Source: Chamaesiphon minutus PCC 6605
Lineage (GTDB): Bacteria; Cyanobacteriota; Cyanobacteriia; Cyanobacteriales; Chamaesiphonaceae
DNA: 64,000 nucleotides
Reading direction: 5' to 3'
Assembly (NCBI RefSeq): GCF_000317145.1
Contig: NC_020053.1
Location: forward strand, 1-64,000
The translations under genes were made by a program, and so were the position numbers. Shown here in pieces: positions 51,118 through 59,446 of this stretch. Position 1 is the stretch's first letter, and each line of letters starts with the position of its first letter. The notes below the pieces were generated by a model. It did no database searches and was not told the DNA's origin. It worked only from the letters and a program-made list of their open reading frames with translations.

Positions 51118-51483
51118 TCAAAAAGATTGCTGAGTATCCTTTTCACTCGATGCCGCCTTCACCTTTTGCACGGTAGCAGGCGATACCCCAACTGCAACAG
51201 CAGTTGCTCGAATCGATAAACCTCGTGCTAAAGCATCTAGAATCGCGATTGATGATGGTTTGGCTAGAAAATCATCATCTGTCGTCGTACTACCGCTTGG
51301 TCTACCAACATGACCGCCCCATTGTTTTGCTCGTTCCATGCCAACTTTAATAGCCTTACGACGCTGCTGCGAACGTTCTACTGCTTCAATTTCGCATTCG
51401 ACCTGGGATGGTAATCTATTTAATAGATCGCGTTCGACGCTGGATATCTCCTTTGCTTCAATCCGTTTGAGTTCGCGCAACAC
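51118..51483 (-). CDS. C-terminal segment (resolvase-like HTH) of the gene broken at 51547
   Basis: One hundred twenty-one residues from a TTG, but the frame is open back to 51546 and continues directly from the gene at 51547-52323 after its TGA (reading YLYQIGTHSEYFKFDDKLSK). The segment ends with a coiled region, then GGHVGRPSGSTT and a helix-turn-helix (LSIRATAVAVGVSPATVQKV) like the DNA-binding end of serine recombinases. On its own it may be an untranslated remnant. I treat it as the 3' part of one 402-codon gene. Confidence 0.5.
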   Translation of the reverse strand: MLRELKRIEAKEISSVERDLLNRLPSQVECEIEAVERSQQRRKAIKVGMERAKQWGGHVGRPSGSTTTDDDFLAKPSSIAILDALARGLSIRATAVAVGVSPATVQKVKAASSEKDTQQSF

Positions 51484-51546
51484 CGATTTACTCAGCTTGT
51501 CATCGAACTTAAAATATTCACTATGGGTGCCGATTTGATAAAGATA

Positions 51547-52323
51547 TCATTCGTATTTATAGATAAAGTATCTCTCCAGATTACCACGATGCGACCAAGT
51601 ACCTAAGATCTCGATTGCTACTGTTTCAAAGTGACCTTTGAGATCTGAATTTATTTCTACAATCCGCTCTGGTACCGTGCGCCCAGTTATGCCAATTTTA
51701 TAGAATTCTTCACTATCTGCGATAATCTTTAAATAATAAAGATGGTTGGATAATACTGCTTGAATCCGGTCGCGATAAATCTTTAAATCGATAAGGACAT
51801 CGGGATAATCGACCGATTCTTCCTCATAAGCCAATCGGACGCGCATTTCGAGATCGCTAAGTTTGTCATACATTAGCGGCTCTTGGACTTGGGCAAATAA
51901 ATTCATCGATAGTTTACGACAAACAACCTTCCCTAATTTAGTTAGCTCCCACCCTCCATAAGTGCCTTTGTGAGGATTATAGACGATCGTGTCTTTGGCT
52001 TCGAGTAGATATCTATATTTTGAATCTACACCTTTCTTTTCAAATTGAAGTAAGGCTGCATATTCTTTGGGTGTTAAATGTAAATTAAACCTGTCAAATA
52101 GCGGCAGTTCGACATCTCTACCTGATGATACCGCCCGACAAGTTGTGTCAGTGTGAGCAAAGTGGTGAGCTTTAATTTCACCCTTTTTGGAAGTTAAACT
52201 TCCTTGACAATATGGGCATTTTAGATCGGTTTTACCTCGACGTACTCGATCGACGGATATGAGGTTGCCGTCTGGGTCGATGCCGTATTCCAGCCACTGC
52301 CACATTCTCATCTCTGGTTCCAC
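51547..52323 (-). CDS. CoiA-like zinc domain plus GIY-YIG (T5orf172-type) nuclease, cut short by TGA
   Basis: A 258-residue product. The N-terminus (IDPDGNLISVDRVRRGK, LKCPYCQGSL, KAHHFAH, C) resembles the CoiA-like competence/nuclease N-terminal domain. Residues about 195-258 (YYLKIIADSEEFYKIGITGR, LGTWSHRGNLERYFIYKY) match T5orf172/MUG113-type GIY-YIG domains. The domain normally continues with a Q-I-G-x-H-x-E-Y-F stretch, and exactly that follows in frame after the TGA at 51549-51547. So the stop is probably a recent nonsense mutation or is read through. The wider role may be DNA uptake or defence. Confidence 0.65.
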   Translation of the reverse strand: MEPEMRMWQWLEYGIDPDGNLISVDRVRRGKTDLKCPYCQGSLTSKKGEIKAHHFAHTDTTCRAVSSGRDVELPLFDRFNLHLTPKEYAALLQFEKKGVDSKYRYLLEAKDTIVYNPHKGTYGGWELTKLGKVVCRKLSMNLFAQVQEPLMYDKLSDLEMRVRLAYEEESVDYPDVLIDLKIYRDRIQAVLSNHLYYLKIIADSEEFYKIGITGRTVPERIVEINSDLKGHFETVAIEILGTWSHRGNLERYFIYKYE

Positions 52324-52491
52324 CTATCTTTGGAGCAATCTACCAACTATTTGGATTTATCTTTAAATAGTATCTTCCTCGATCGAGTAGAACAGAATAC
52401 TTCGAGATATTACTGCTGGAATTCTGGAGGATGTATTAACGGGAAATAAGAGTATTTTAAATTACTGGTTCCCTTTGGTGATTTGATTTAC

Positions 52492-53226
52492 TCAAACACT
52501 ATTTCCTACTAGTGATTTCAAATTGGAAAACAGAATAAATTCAGTTTGCTTTGGATCGATCTCCCATAGATATGATAGTTGAAGTTGAGCTTTTTCAACA
52601 TCCCAAGGCATTAGGCTTTGACGATCTAATTTGGTGAATGGCCCATCTGTCTCCGTGAGAATACGTTCCCGTGGAATTTCTGCGATCAGAGAAGCTCCTT
52701 TCTTTGTCGAGAGCATTGTTGGATTGACTGAAAACCAACATCCCATAGATATGGCTCTTTTAAGTTGTGCTTTTGTCCCGCTGAACCAGTGCAATATCGG
52801 GATACCTATATCTCTATAGAGAGCGAGGCAATCAAGCACTGAATCAGCAGCAGATCTACTGTGAATTGACATTATTCGACCACCAGCTTTTTCTGTTCTC
52901 TCCAGAATGAGTTTGAACGTGCGGATCTGTATTTCTCTATGTTCTGTATACTCTTTACTGCCATCCAATCCTATTTCTCCAACATATTTTGCTTGTGGCA
53001 ATAATTCGTCGAAGAGATCGATCTCATGATATCGTTCGTGTACTAGCTGAGGATGTAAACCTAGAGAAGTTCTAATTCGATCGCAACCTTTGGCAAGTGC
53101 TTGAGTTCCAATCCAAGCTTTGGGTGTAGTCGTAACGGAGAGAACATAAATGTTTCGTTGCTTACACTGTCGAGCTACTTCTAGAGGATTTGGATATAGA
53201 TCGAGATGACAATGCATATCAATCAT
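52492..53226 (-). CDS. qatD: QatD, TatD-family metal-dependent DNase
   Basis: A 244-residue TatD-type hydrolase with the metal ligands in order: MHCHLD (residues 4-9), GEIGLDGS, SIHSR, HWFSG and TETDGPF. Its ATG overlaps the QatC stop (TGATG, one shared base), so translation is coupled. In the QatABCD anti-phage system this nuclease is required along with the QueC-like protein and the KAP ATPase. It is the last gene of the operon. The system assignment rests on all four parts being present in order. Confidence 0.88.
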   Translation of the reverse strand: MIDMHCHLDLYPNPLEVARQCKQRNIYVLSVTTTPKAWIGTQALAKGCDRIRTSLGLHPQLVHERYHEIDLFDELLPQAKYVGEIGLDGSKEYTEHREIQIRTFKLILERTEKAGGRIMSIHSRSAADSVLDCLALYRDIGIPILHWFSGTKAQLKRAISMGCWFSVNPTMLSTKKGASLIAEIPRERILTETDGPFTKLDRQSLMPWDVEKAQLQLSYLWEIDPKQTEFILFSNLKSLVGNSV

Positions 53227-54533
53227 CAGAGAAGCCCCTCTTGCTGTAAAAACCGATCTACTTCTTGCATTCCTCGTTGAAATACTTGCTTATAAAGATC
53301 TTTGATGACGGGATCGACAGTGAGTGGGCCACTATCAGATATCCATGCGCCAATATTACTAGATGATAGCTTATTGATGGCTATCATTATGGCGAATAGA
53401 TCGTCACGATTCCCTCGATCGCTCACAGTAGCTAATAAATTCTGATGCTCGTATGGAGTTGATTCAGTTATGCCTAAAGCAAAGATAGCAGCTCTTCTGA
53501 TGATACATGGCACACATTTTCCACACTGTTGGCGTTTCCGCTTCCATTTACTGCAAGATACAGTATGCGATACTACTCGCTCTAGAGTGATTTGATTTTT
53601 ACATTCTAAAAGCATTTCACCTTTGGTCTTAAATTGATAAGGATTATGAATCAACACTTTTATCCCTACTGCATCAAATATCTCCTGCATCGATCTCAGA
53701 AAATGAGGATGTGTTGTCCGAGTACTCAAAGAACCTATCCGTCTTGATGTTAGCGGTGCATTTAATGAGATCAATCCATTCTCAGGAACGAAAAGTTCTA
53801 TATTTTCTAGTTGATTTACTGTTGCTAAAGCAGATGCTCCAAGCGCAGCAAAGGCCAGAAAATTCAAGCTTCTAGTCCGCATTGTCAGCTCTGTCTGTCC
53901 ACCTATTGATATAGGATTAGCATTTACTGAAAATCTCGAAAATTCTCCCTCAAGCTTTCCAGCAATATAATCTTGATAAGATTTATCTCCTTTATAGGAG
54001 TGACTGATTAATAGTGGGGACTTTCCATCTGCAATTAAATCGATCGCTCCAATTGCACTATCAAGACCCCCTGAAAATAGGCATACACAGTCTCGTCCCT
54101 CAAGATCGATCGTTTTGTGTCTGCTATTAATTGGGTATGGATCTGGCGGTTTATACCCTCCACTCAAAATTTCGAGATTCCATAAGTCACCACTAAGGAA
54201 ATGTAATGCTTCCTCAAGACGCTCTTTTTGTCCCAAACAAACACTAGGTTCGCATAAAGAAACTTGTAATTTGATTTCTCTCGTCCAACCGTCATCAGAT
54301 CTACTTCTCTTGACAAAAGTGTCAGCAGCAGTAACGGCTAGTGCCAATGTCATCAGATCGAATTCAACAGGGGAAATACTAACACCCAGTCTCTTAATAG
54401 AATTAATCAAAGAATTACCAATAGTTGCGATATTTCTTTGTTTTCTTCCATCAAGTCCGTAGATTTGGACTGGTATAATATTGGGTGAAGACTCAGGAAG
54501 TTTTTGCGGGATATGACTTACAATTACTTGCAT
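53226..54533 (-). CDS. qatC: QatC, QueC-like PP-loop protein
   Basis: Start chosen at ATG 54533 (MQVIVSHIPQKLPE), 2 bp after the QatB stop and with GGAGG upstream; an ATG six codons earlier overlaps qatB. The 435-residue protein has a PP-loop ATP-pyrophosphatase motif SGGLDS (154-159) and a C-terminal QueC-type zinc site CGKCVPCIIRRAA. QueC makes 7-cyano-7-deazaguanine; in Qat the related protein probably modifies a protein or nucleotide, not queuosine. It is about 200 residues longer than true QueC, so a queuosine role is unlikely. Confidence 0.88.
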   Translation of the reverse strand: MQVIVSHIPQKLPESSPNIIPVQIYGLDGRKQRNIATIGNSLINSIKRLGVSISPVEFDLMTLALAVTAADTFVKRSRSDDGWTREIKLQVSLCEPSVCLGQKERLEEALHFLSGDLWNLEILSGGYKPPDPYPINSRHKTIDLEGRDCVCLFSGGLDSAIGAIDLIADGKSPLLISHSYKGDKSYQDYIAGKLEGEFSRFSVNANPISIGGQTELTMRTRSLNFLAFAALGASALATVNQLENIELFVPENGLISLNAPLTSRRIGSLSTRTTHPHFLRSMQEIFDAVGIKVLIHNPYQFKTKGEMLLECKNQITLERVVSHTVSCSKWKRKRQQCGKCVPCIIRRAAIFALGITESTPYEHQNLLATVSDRGNRDDLFAIMIAINKLSSSNIGAWISDSGPLTVDPVIKDLYKQVFQRGMQEVDRFLQQEGLL

Positions 54534-54535
54534 CA

Positions 54536-55285
54536 CTAATAGCCCTCCCATTCTAACCAGACAGTTTCTATCACGGAGCGTTGTAGATCGATAGTTTGTG
54601 TTCTTGTCAGAGGTCTTGGATTATCATTGAATAGAGGAGCCATAGCAGCATCTACCGATACTTTGATAACTTCTCTCAAATCATTTTCTGCTTTAGTAGC
54701 TTGAACATATGTTCCTGCTTTAATCCATGCTTTACCAGCATCTTGTAATACTTGTAAAAATATACAGTCAGTTAGATAAGCAATCATTGTATTGATGATA
54801 ATATCGCTTGTGATTGTACTGGGATCGAACTCAGTTAATCCATCTAAAGCTTCTACTAGGGCATGATTCATTGCTACGCGAACTTTGTCAGAATCTCCTT
54901 CAGAAGCGATTAATGATTGAGTAATTTTTTCAATTGCAACTTCACATGAGATTCCAGCCAGCGAACTCAGACTCCACCCAAGTTCTTGACTTATTTCACT
55001 ACTTTGAGTCAGAAGCCCATACAATGAAGCTCCAGCCTTTGTAATATTACCTAATCGCCTAGATGCGTTACTGGCACCTCCAGTACCTCTACTGGCATAC
55101 TGCTTTAATGCAGATTGCAATGACGATGGATTTCCTGTTTCAACAAAGTTACCAAAGTCTCGGCGAAATTTTGTGAACCGTTGGGGTGGAGAGTTTGGTA
55201 GTGGTTGTTCTGGTCGATCGTCTGCCCAGGGGGGTACTAAAGGCGATTTATTACCCGCTCCAGGACTTGATTGAGATGTTCCCAT
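54536..55285 (-). CDS. qatB: QatB
   Basis: A 249-residue protein with a glycine/proline-rich N-terminus (MGTSQSSPGAGNKSPLVPPW), a QRFTKFRRDFGNFVETGNP segment and an otherwise helical body, as in QatB proteins. It lies 3 bp after qatA and 2 bp before qatC. Its biochemical activity is not known; recent ideas treat it as substrate or partner of QatC. The name depends on operon position more than on motifs. Confidence 0.82.
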   Translation of the reverse strand: MGTSQSSPGAGNKSPLVPPWADDRPEQPLPNSPPQRFTKFRRDFGNFVETGNPSSLQSALKQYASRGTGGASNASRRLGNITKAGASLYGLLTQSSEISQELGWSLSSLAGISCEVAIEKITQSLIASEGDSDKVRVAMNHALVEALDGLTEFDPSTITSDIIINTMIAYLTDCIFLQVLQDAGKAWIKAGTYVQATKAENDLREVIKVSVDAAMAPLFNDNPRPLTRTQTIDLQRSVIETVWLEWEGY

Positions 55286-55288
55286 GAG

Positions 55289-57097
55289 TTAATTATCCTG
55301 ATACCAAGCTTCATTTTTCAGCATCGCTTTTAACCAAGGCGGATGCTCCATGAGACTACGAATATACCTTGATAAAATTTTCGATGCAGTAGAAGAAGAT
55401 TGAGCGAGTAAATATGCACCTGTAAATTCTGAAGATCGCTCACTCCAATCTGATATTTCTCTGAGACGTTCGATAATTCCCTCCATCACAGGAATCTGCT
55501 CCTCTATCGATAAGGTAGGTATGACTTTTTTTGCCTGTGCAGAGGAAATATTTTTAGTACTAAGAAGTACTGCTAGTACCTCACGCGCAGCAGGAGATAA
55601 TCCTATTTCGTAAACACCCATCTGCATAGTTTCTCTGGATAGATAAACCGCTCCTCGTAAATCTATACCCTGTAATGCTGGTTTGAGTTTACTCCACTGT
55701 TTGATAAATTCAGAATTGTCTTGCCAACTTTTTGGATATTTAGATGAAGTGTCTTTCGCTCCATCTAATTCTTCAAGTTCTTTAAGAATTTTTGGTTTAC
55801 CTGCTTCATTATCAATCATTCGATAAAAGTCCAAAGTTGCCTCGGCACCAGCACAACGCTCGAAAATCGCTAATTTGGTAATGATATTTTCATCAAGATT
55901 CATTCCGCGACGCTGGGCAGTTTTAGATCTCATTTTTATTGTATTAAGCAGCCTCTTGACAATTCGGGGATTACCCTGAATCTTAGGTGAGGTAGCTAAA
56001 ATACGAGCGATTCGATCGGCTAATTCAAAAGCAGTAGCTAACTCCTTATTGTCTTTTAGATTATCTACGGATAATAGCTTTTCGATAGAGATTAGTTCCT
56101 CCTTCCACGAATTTCTGAGCGATTCTTCAAGAAGATTTCGTAAGCTATCTAACGATGACTTAGGGATTCCATTCTGAATAGCAAATAGCATAAATAGATA
56201 AGATCTGATTTCCCGAATTCCAGCTTTCGGAACCCGGATGGGAATTTGTATTAGTTTATCAATGTAATCTATTTGGTGACGATCGCTTGTGCCCTTGAAA
56301 TAATCGGCAACTGCACCTCTGATCATATCTTCATCAGCAGCAATGATAAATGCAGTATTGGGAAGGAATAGAAATAGACGCATTGCCTCTAATGTATGGA
56401 TAGCATTAGCTGGCAAGCATCGATCTAAGTTATCAATTATTACTATTAATGGTTTGTTGAGTTCTTGGAGGATCTCGGTATATTCTTTTCTGAAAGCTGC
56501 AATCTGTTGAGGCGGTGTGTTTTTTTCATTAGGTTTGAATATATTAGAAGCTATATCTTTTAACTCTTTCCCTTCTTTCGATAAATCTTTATATCCTTCT
56601 CCTGATATTTTTTTATCATCGTGTTCTGAACCATTTATTAATTTCTCTCCAGAATTTAATAACTTTGCCAGTAGCCCTCCAGTAGGAATCCCATGCGTTA
56701 AGGCAAGAGTTTCTGCTCCCAAACCCATCATCCGCCACCAATCAACTCGGCTTGAAAGAGTTTTTACTTTTTCTAATAATGTCTCATCACCTTTAACCGC
56801 TTCACATAATTTGGTTGCGATTGTTTCAAGTAGTGCTAAACGAGCATCATCATAGCCTTGATACAGCCAAGCATCAAAATTGACAATTATATATTCTTGC
56901 TTGGAGTTTTCTCGATTTTCTGTAGATGTTAGGTTGCGTTCGACTAGCTTTAGTAAAGAAGATTTACCTGCTCCCCAGTTACCAAATATTCCTAACGACA
57001 CTGGCAGCATATCTGGTGATGTTAGTATATCAACAACCAGTTCAGATACTTCTCCAAAATTCAAATAATCAATCTCTGACTCTTTATCTGACCACAT
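55289..57097 (-). CDS. qatA: QatA, KAP-family P-loop ATPase
   Basis: A 602-residue KAP NTPase: Walker A GNWGAGKSS (39-47), Walker B PLIVIIDNLDR (216-226), and the long insert between them typical of KAP proteins. The rest is helical, without clear membrane segments. It is the first gene of the four-gene Qat operon, with the other genes following at 1-3 bp spacing. It probably senses infection and drives the assembly. The promoter should be in 57098-57287, where a family-A dispersed repeat also lies. Confidence 0.9.
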   Translation of the reverse strand: MWSDKESEIDYLNFGEVSELVVDILTSPDMLPVSLGIFGNWGAGKSSLLKLVERNLTSTENRENSKQEYIIVNFDAWLYQGYDDARLALLETIATKLCEAVKGDETLLEKVKTLSSRVDWWRMMGLGAETLALTHGIPTGGLLAKLLNSGEKLINGSEHDDKKISGEGYKDLSKEGKELKDIASNIFKPNEKNTPPQQIAAFRKEYTEILQELNKPLIVIIDNLDRCLPANAIHTLEAMRLFLFLPNTAFIIAADEDMIRGAVADYFKGTSDRHQIDYIDKLIQIPIRVPKAGIREIRSYLFMLFAIQNGIPKSSLDSLRNLLEESLRNSWKEELISIEKLLSVDNLKDNKELATAFELADRIARILATSPKIQGNPRIVKRLLNTIKMRSKTAQRRGMNLDENIITKLAIFERCAGAEATLDFYRMIDNEAGKPKILKELEELDGAKDTSSKYPKSWQDNSEFIKQWSKLKPALQGIDLRGAVYLSRETMQMGVYEIGLSPAAREVLAVLLSTKNISSAQAKKVIPTLSIEEQIPVMEGIIERLREISDWSERSSEFTGAYLLAQSSSTASKILSRYIRSLMEHPPWLKAMLKNEAWYQDN

Positions 57098-57134
57098 ATA
57101 TTTGCTTTTTCTGAAAAAGGATAGGTTCTTGAGT

Positions 57135-57170
57135 GCGATTCGGCAGAGCCGACGCTGGCGCGAACGATGC
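57135..57170. repeat. Short dispersed repeat, family A
   Basis: GCGATTCGGCAGAGCCGACG followed by CTGGCGCGAACGATGC; same family as 22043-22076. It sits in the qat promoter region and could affect its expression. Confidence 0.65.
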
Positions 57171-57287
57171 TAACTAACTCTAACGTTCACTCACATTGGT
57201 TTTAGTGCGCTGATTTTGGGAACTACTCTTACACGATATGCGATTGCGATAGATTAGTATAGTTTTTCCTTTGTGACTCCAATCAGA

Positions 57288-57902
57288 TTAAATATTACTC
57301 TCGACTCGTTCTAATAAATATTTTACGTGTTTAGCAACTGAAATATCATAAGTAAGCATAAATTTATTCTTACATGTAAAAAAAGAAATAATTAATGCTA
57401 ACACGAGCGATCCTTGTTTTGAGTAGATGAATTCTGTACCATACACATAAATGAACAAAAGAGTTATAAATGCTATTCCCAACACTGGTAAATATGAACC
57501 AAGTATTTCGTTCCGATCTTTTTGATATTCCAAGTGTTCATCTGTTGAATCCTTCATCTCTTTTACTTCTACCTCAAGATCCTGTGGTGGATATTTTCTT
57601 TTAATCTCGTCGATCCGATTGTCAAATATAGCTAGATCGTCTTCTCTGAAGATTCTATATCCTACTATCCTATTGAGTCTCGACATGTGTTCGTCTTCTA
57701 TATTTGATATTCTGCTTTTTCTGCTCAATCTCAATGATTTCAAATAATCTCTTATTGAACCCACAGGCAATTTGAGAAAATCCCAGATTTCTGCTAACAA
57801 CAGCAACATCATTTCTTTCATTGAGCCTTCTTTAGGTAAGGCCCTACTAGTTTTAATTAAAGTATGAATTGTATCTAAAAGTTCTTCTCTTATTTTGGAC
57901 AT
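57288..57902 (-). CDS. Two-helix membrane protein with cytoplasmic coiled region
   Basis: Start chosen at ATG 57902 (MSKIREELLDTIHTL), giving 204 residues; an ATG at 57947 lies inside a hairpin. A long charged helical N-terminal part (to about 135) is followed by two membrane helices (about 143-160 and 165-180) and a short tail. Family unknown. It lies 190 bp upstream of qatA on the same strand and may belong to the defence locus as a membrane effector; that is only positional. Confidence 0.55.
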   Translation of the reverse strand: MSKIREELLDTIHTLIKTSRALPKEGSMKEMMLLLLAEIWDFLKLPVGSIRDYLKSLRLSRKSRISNIEDEHMSRLNRIVGYRIFREDDLAIFDNRIDEIKRKYPPQDLEVEVKEMKDSTDEHLEYQKDRNEILGSYLPVLGIAFITLLFIYVYGTEFIYSKQGSLVLALIISFFTCKNKFMLTYDISVAKHVKYLLERVESNI

Positions 57903-57944
57903 ATTAAATTTCTCTTGATATAATATTTTGCTTGCGTTAGAAAT

Positions 57945-57968
57945 CATATTGGTTTCTCAACCAATATG
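57945..57968 (-). promoter_or_regulatory. Hairpin over the upstream start codon of the membrane protein gene
   Basis: A perfect 10-bp stem CATATTGGTT/AACCAATATG with a TCTC loop. The candidate ATG at 57947-57945 lies in the stem, so the hairpin could mask that start, or be an operator. It argues for the ATG at 57902. Confidence 0.35.
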
Positions 57969-58061
57969 ATAATTAGATATTGAAATATTCGATTGAATTA
58001 GGAGCAAGATCTTCTAACTAGTCTTACTCCTACCAATCGATTGAAAATATTTAGAAATTAA

Positions 58062-58787
58062 CTAAATTGCTGTCCAAGCAGCTTGCCATGACAACACATC
58101 GAGTTCTCCACTAACTTTAAAGCCCAGCTTTTGCTGAAACTCTTCCAACACTTTTTTAGAACGCCTACCGAAAACTCCGTCTGCGCCACTAGTGCCAAAG
58201 TCATAGCCACGAGCTATCATTCTCTTTTGCCAGACCCTAATATCTTCGCCAGTTGTGAGAGAAGATAAATTGCTTCCGTTCACTAGAGGTAAAGGCTCTG
58301 CAATCGTGTTTGTATAGGCAGGACGACCAAATCCCATAACAGTGAAATCGAGCGGTCGTATTTGATAGCGAACTTCTCCTCCATTGGAGTTATCATCTGG
58401 CGGATTATTACCGTCGATCGTAATAATTTGACCTTTTTTTGTTTTAGCAATGAAGAAAGCAACATGGTTGGCTGCACCTGGAATGAGATCGGTTTCATTT
58501 TGCCAATCAAAAAAAACGATGTCTCCAGGCAATGGATCTTTAAACCATCTTTTTTGCTCTTTGAACCATTTTGCTCCATTAGGCGTGTAGTGAAATCCTT
58601 TCTCCGTCTCGATATGAAGTTGTATGCCTGCATTATACAGACAGTAAGAAACGAACATCGCACACCAAGACTGACCATTAAGGTTGTGTCCGTACCACTC
58701 GCCATACTTGACGATGTTGCTATTACCTAGTTCTTTCACGCCTAGCTCTCTTTGAGCGATTTGTAAGACTTGATTGATATTTGTCAT
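58062..58787 (-). CDS. CHAP-type cell-wall amidase with peptidoglycan-binding domain
   Basis: A 241-residue protein with an N-terminal CHAP/NlpC-like domain (catalytic Cys42 in GQSWCAMFVSYC, His in AANHVAFFIAK, then IDGNN) and a C-terminal PG_binding_1 domain (RVWQKRMIARGYDFG, DGVFGRRSKKVLEEFQ). It should cut peptide bonds or amide links in peptidoglycan. No signal peptide is seen, so like phage endolysins it would need help to reach the wall. It might be a prophage relic or a transfer-related lysin. No holin gene is evident nearby. Confidence 0.85.
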   Translation of the reverse strand: MTNINQVLQIAQRELGVKELGNSNIVKYGEWYGHNLNGQSWCAMFVSYCLYNAGIQLHIETEKGFHYTPNGAKWFKEQKRWFKDPLPGDIVFFDWQNETDLIPGAANHVAFFIAKTKKGQIITIDGNNPPDDNSNGGEVRYQIRPLDFTVMGFGRPAYTNTIAEPLPLVNGSNLSSLTTGEDIRVWQKRMIARGYDFGTSGADGVFGRRSKKVLEEFQQKLGFKVSGELDVLSWQAAWTAI

Positions 58788-58883
58788 TTGTTTGATTACC
58801 TAATTTGGTTTCTAGTCTCGAATAGGAGGAGAGCGATAGCGGAAACTACTCTCCCCTCGCTTTAACCGACCAAGCAATAATGC

Positions 58884-59051
58884 TTAGTCTTCTTTCCTAA
58901 CTCCCTTGAATGGATCGCCATCTTGCTTGCCATCAAGAAATCTCCCTGTGGCGGTATCGCGCTTCGTCCAAGTCTCTGTGACTGGGTTGTACGTTTGACT
59001 GCGTTGGTCAACGGCACCTTTGCGATAGCCTTTTCCTGTATTTTTAGCCAT
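58884..59051 (-). CDS. Fifty-five-residue conserved small basic protein
   Basis: ATG 59051 opens MAKNTGKGYRKGAVDQRSQT and the frame ends at TAA 58886-58884 after DPFKGVRKED. The sequence (YNPVTETWTKRDTATGRF) belongs, from memory, to a widespread group of tiny bacterial proteins of unknown function that share MAKNTGxGxRxGxVxxRSQ and KRDxxTGRF. It is basic and glycine-rich, probably nucleic-acid- or ribosome-associated or simply a prophage relic. It is upstream of the CHAP gene on the same strand. Confidence 0.65.
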   Translation of the reverse strand: MAKNTGKGYRKGAVDQRSQTYNPVTETWTKRDTATGRFLDGKQDGDPFKGVRKED

Positions 59052-59446
59052 TTAGCTTACCTGCGATCTAACATTCTGCTGAAGCTTTTTCTTCAAACAG
59101 ACTATTTAAATGTTAAGTCCGATTTAACATCATGTCAATAGATTGTGTGGATTTTTATAGGATTTTGTTAACAAGAGTGCCGATCGGGTGCTTGAAGTGG
59201 GGCATAATAGTCTTACCCACCCATAGCCAGTCTGGAAAAGATGTGGAAGCAAGTGGGTGATTATAAAAACCTTGAAATTTCTATCCTTACAGAGGTTCTC
59301 TAGTGCGGGTTATGAGTTAGCACCTCTAAACGCGAGCCAGTTCAACCCCAGAATACCGAACGACTGCGATCGCCGATCGACCAAGATCGCCATTTGGAAC
59401 GAAATCTAACATTATCTTCATTTAAAATCTTATTTTTTAGCTATAA
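59052..59446. other. Intergenic region, no gene recognised
   Basis: A 395-bp gap between divergent genes. It has a weak long-range dyad AGAGGT/ACCTCT (near 59291-59328) and the AT-rich leader of the ImmA/IrrE gene, but no open frame over 25 codons with a ribosome site. The promoters of both flanking genes should be here. Confidence 0.4.

Noticed and set aside
51547-51549. TGA read as selenocysteine
   Set aside because: No stem-loop of SECIS type follows, the position is not a catalytic Cys site in this family, and most cyanobacteria lack the machinery.
14324-54533. DpdA-like protein and QueC-like protein as one 7-deazaguanine pathway
   Set aside because: The QueC-like gene sits in a typical four-gene Qat operon 38 kb away and is far longer than real QueC; no queD, queE or folE is present.
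58062-59051. Complete prophage
   Set aside because: Only a lysin-like gene and a tiny protein are present; no capsid, portal, terminase or tail genes.
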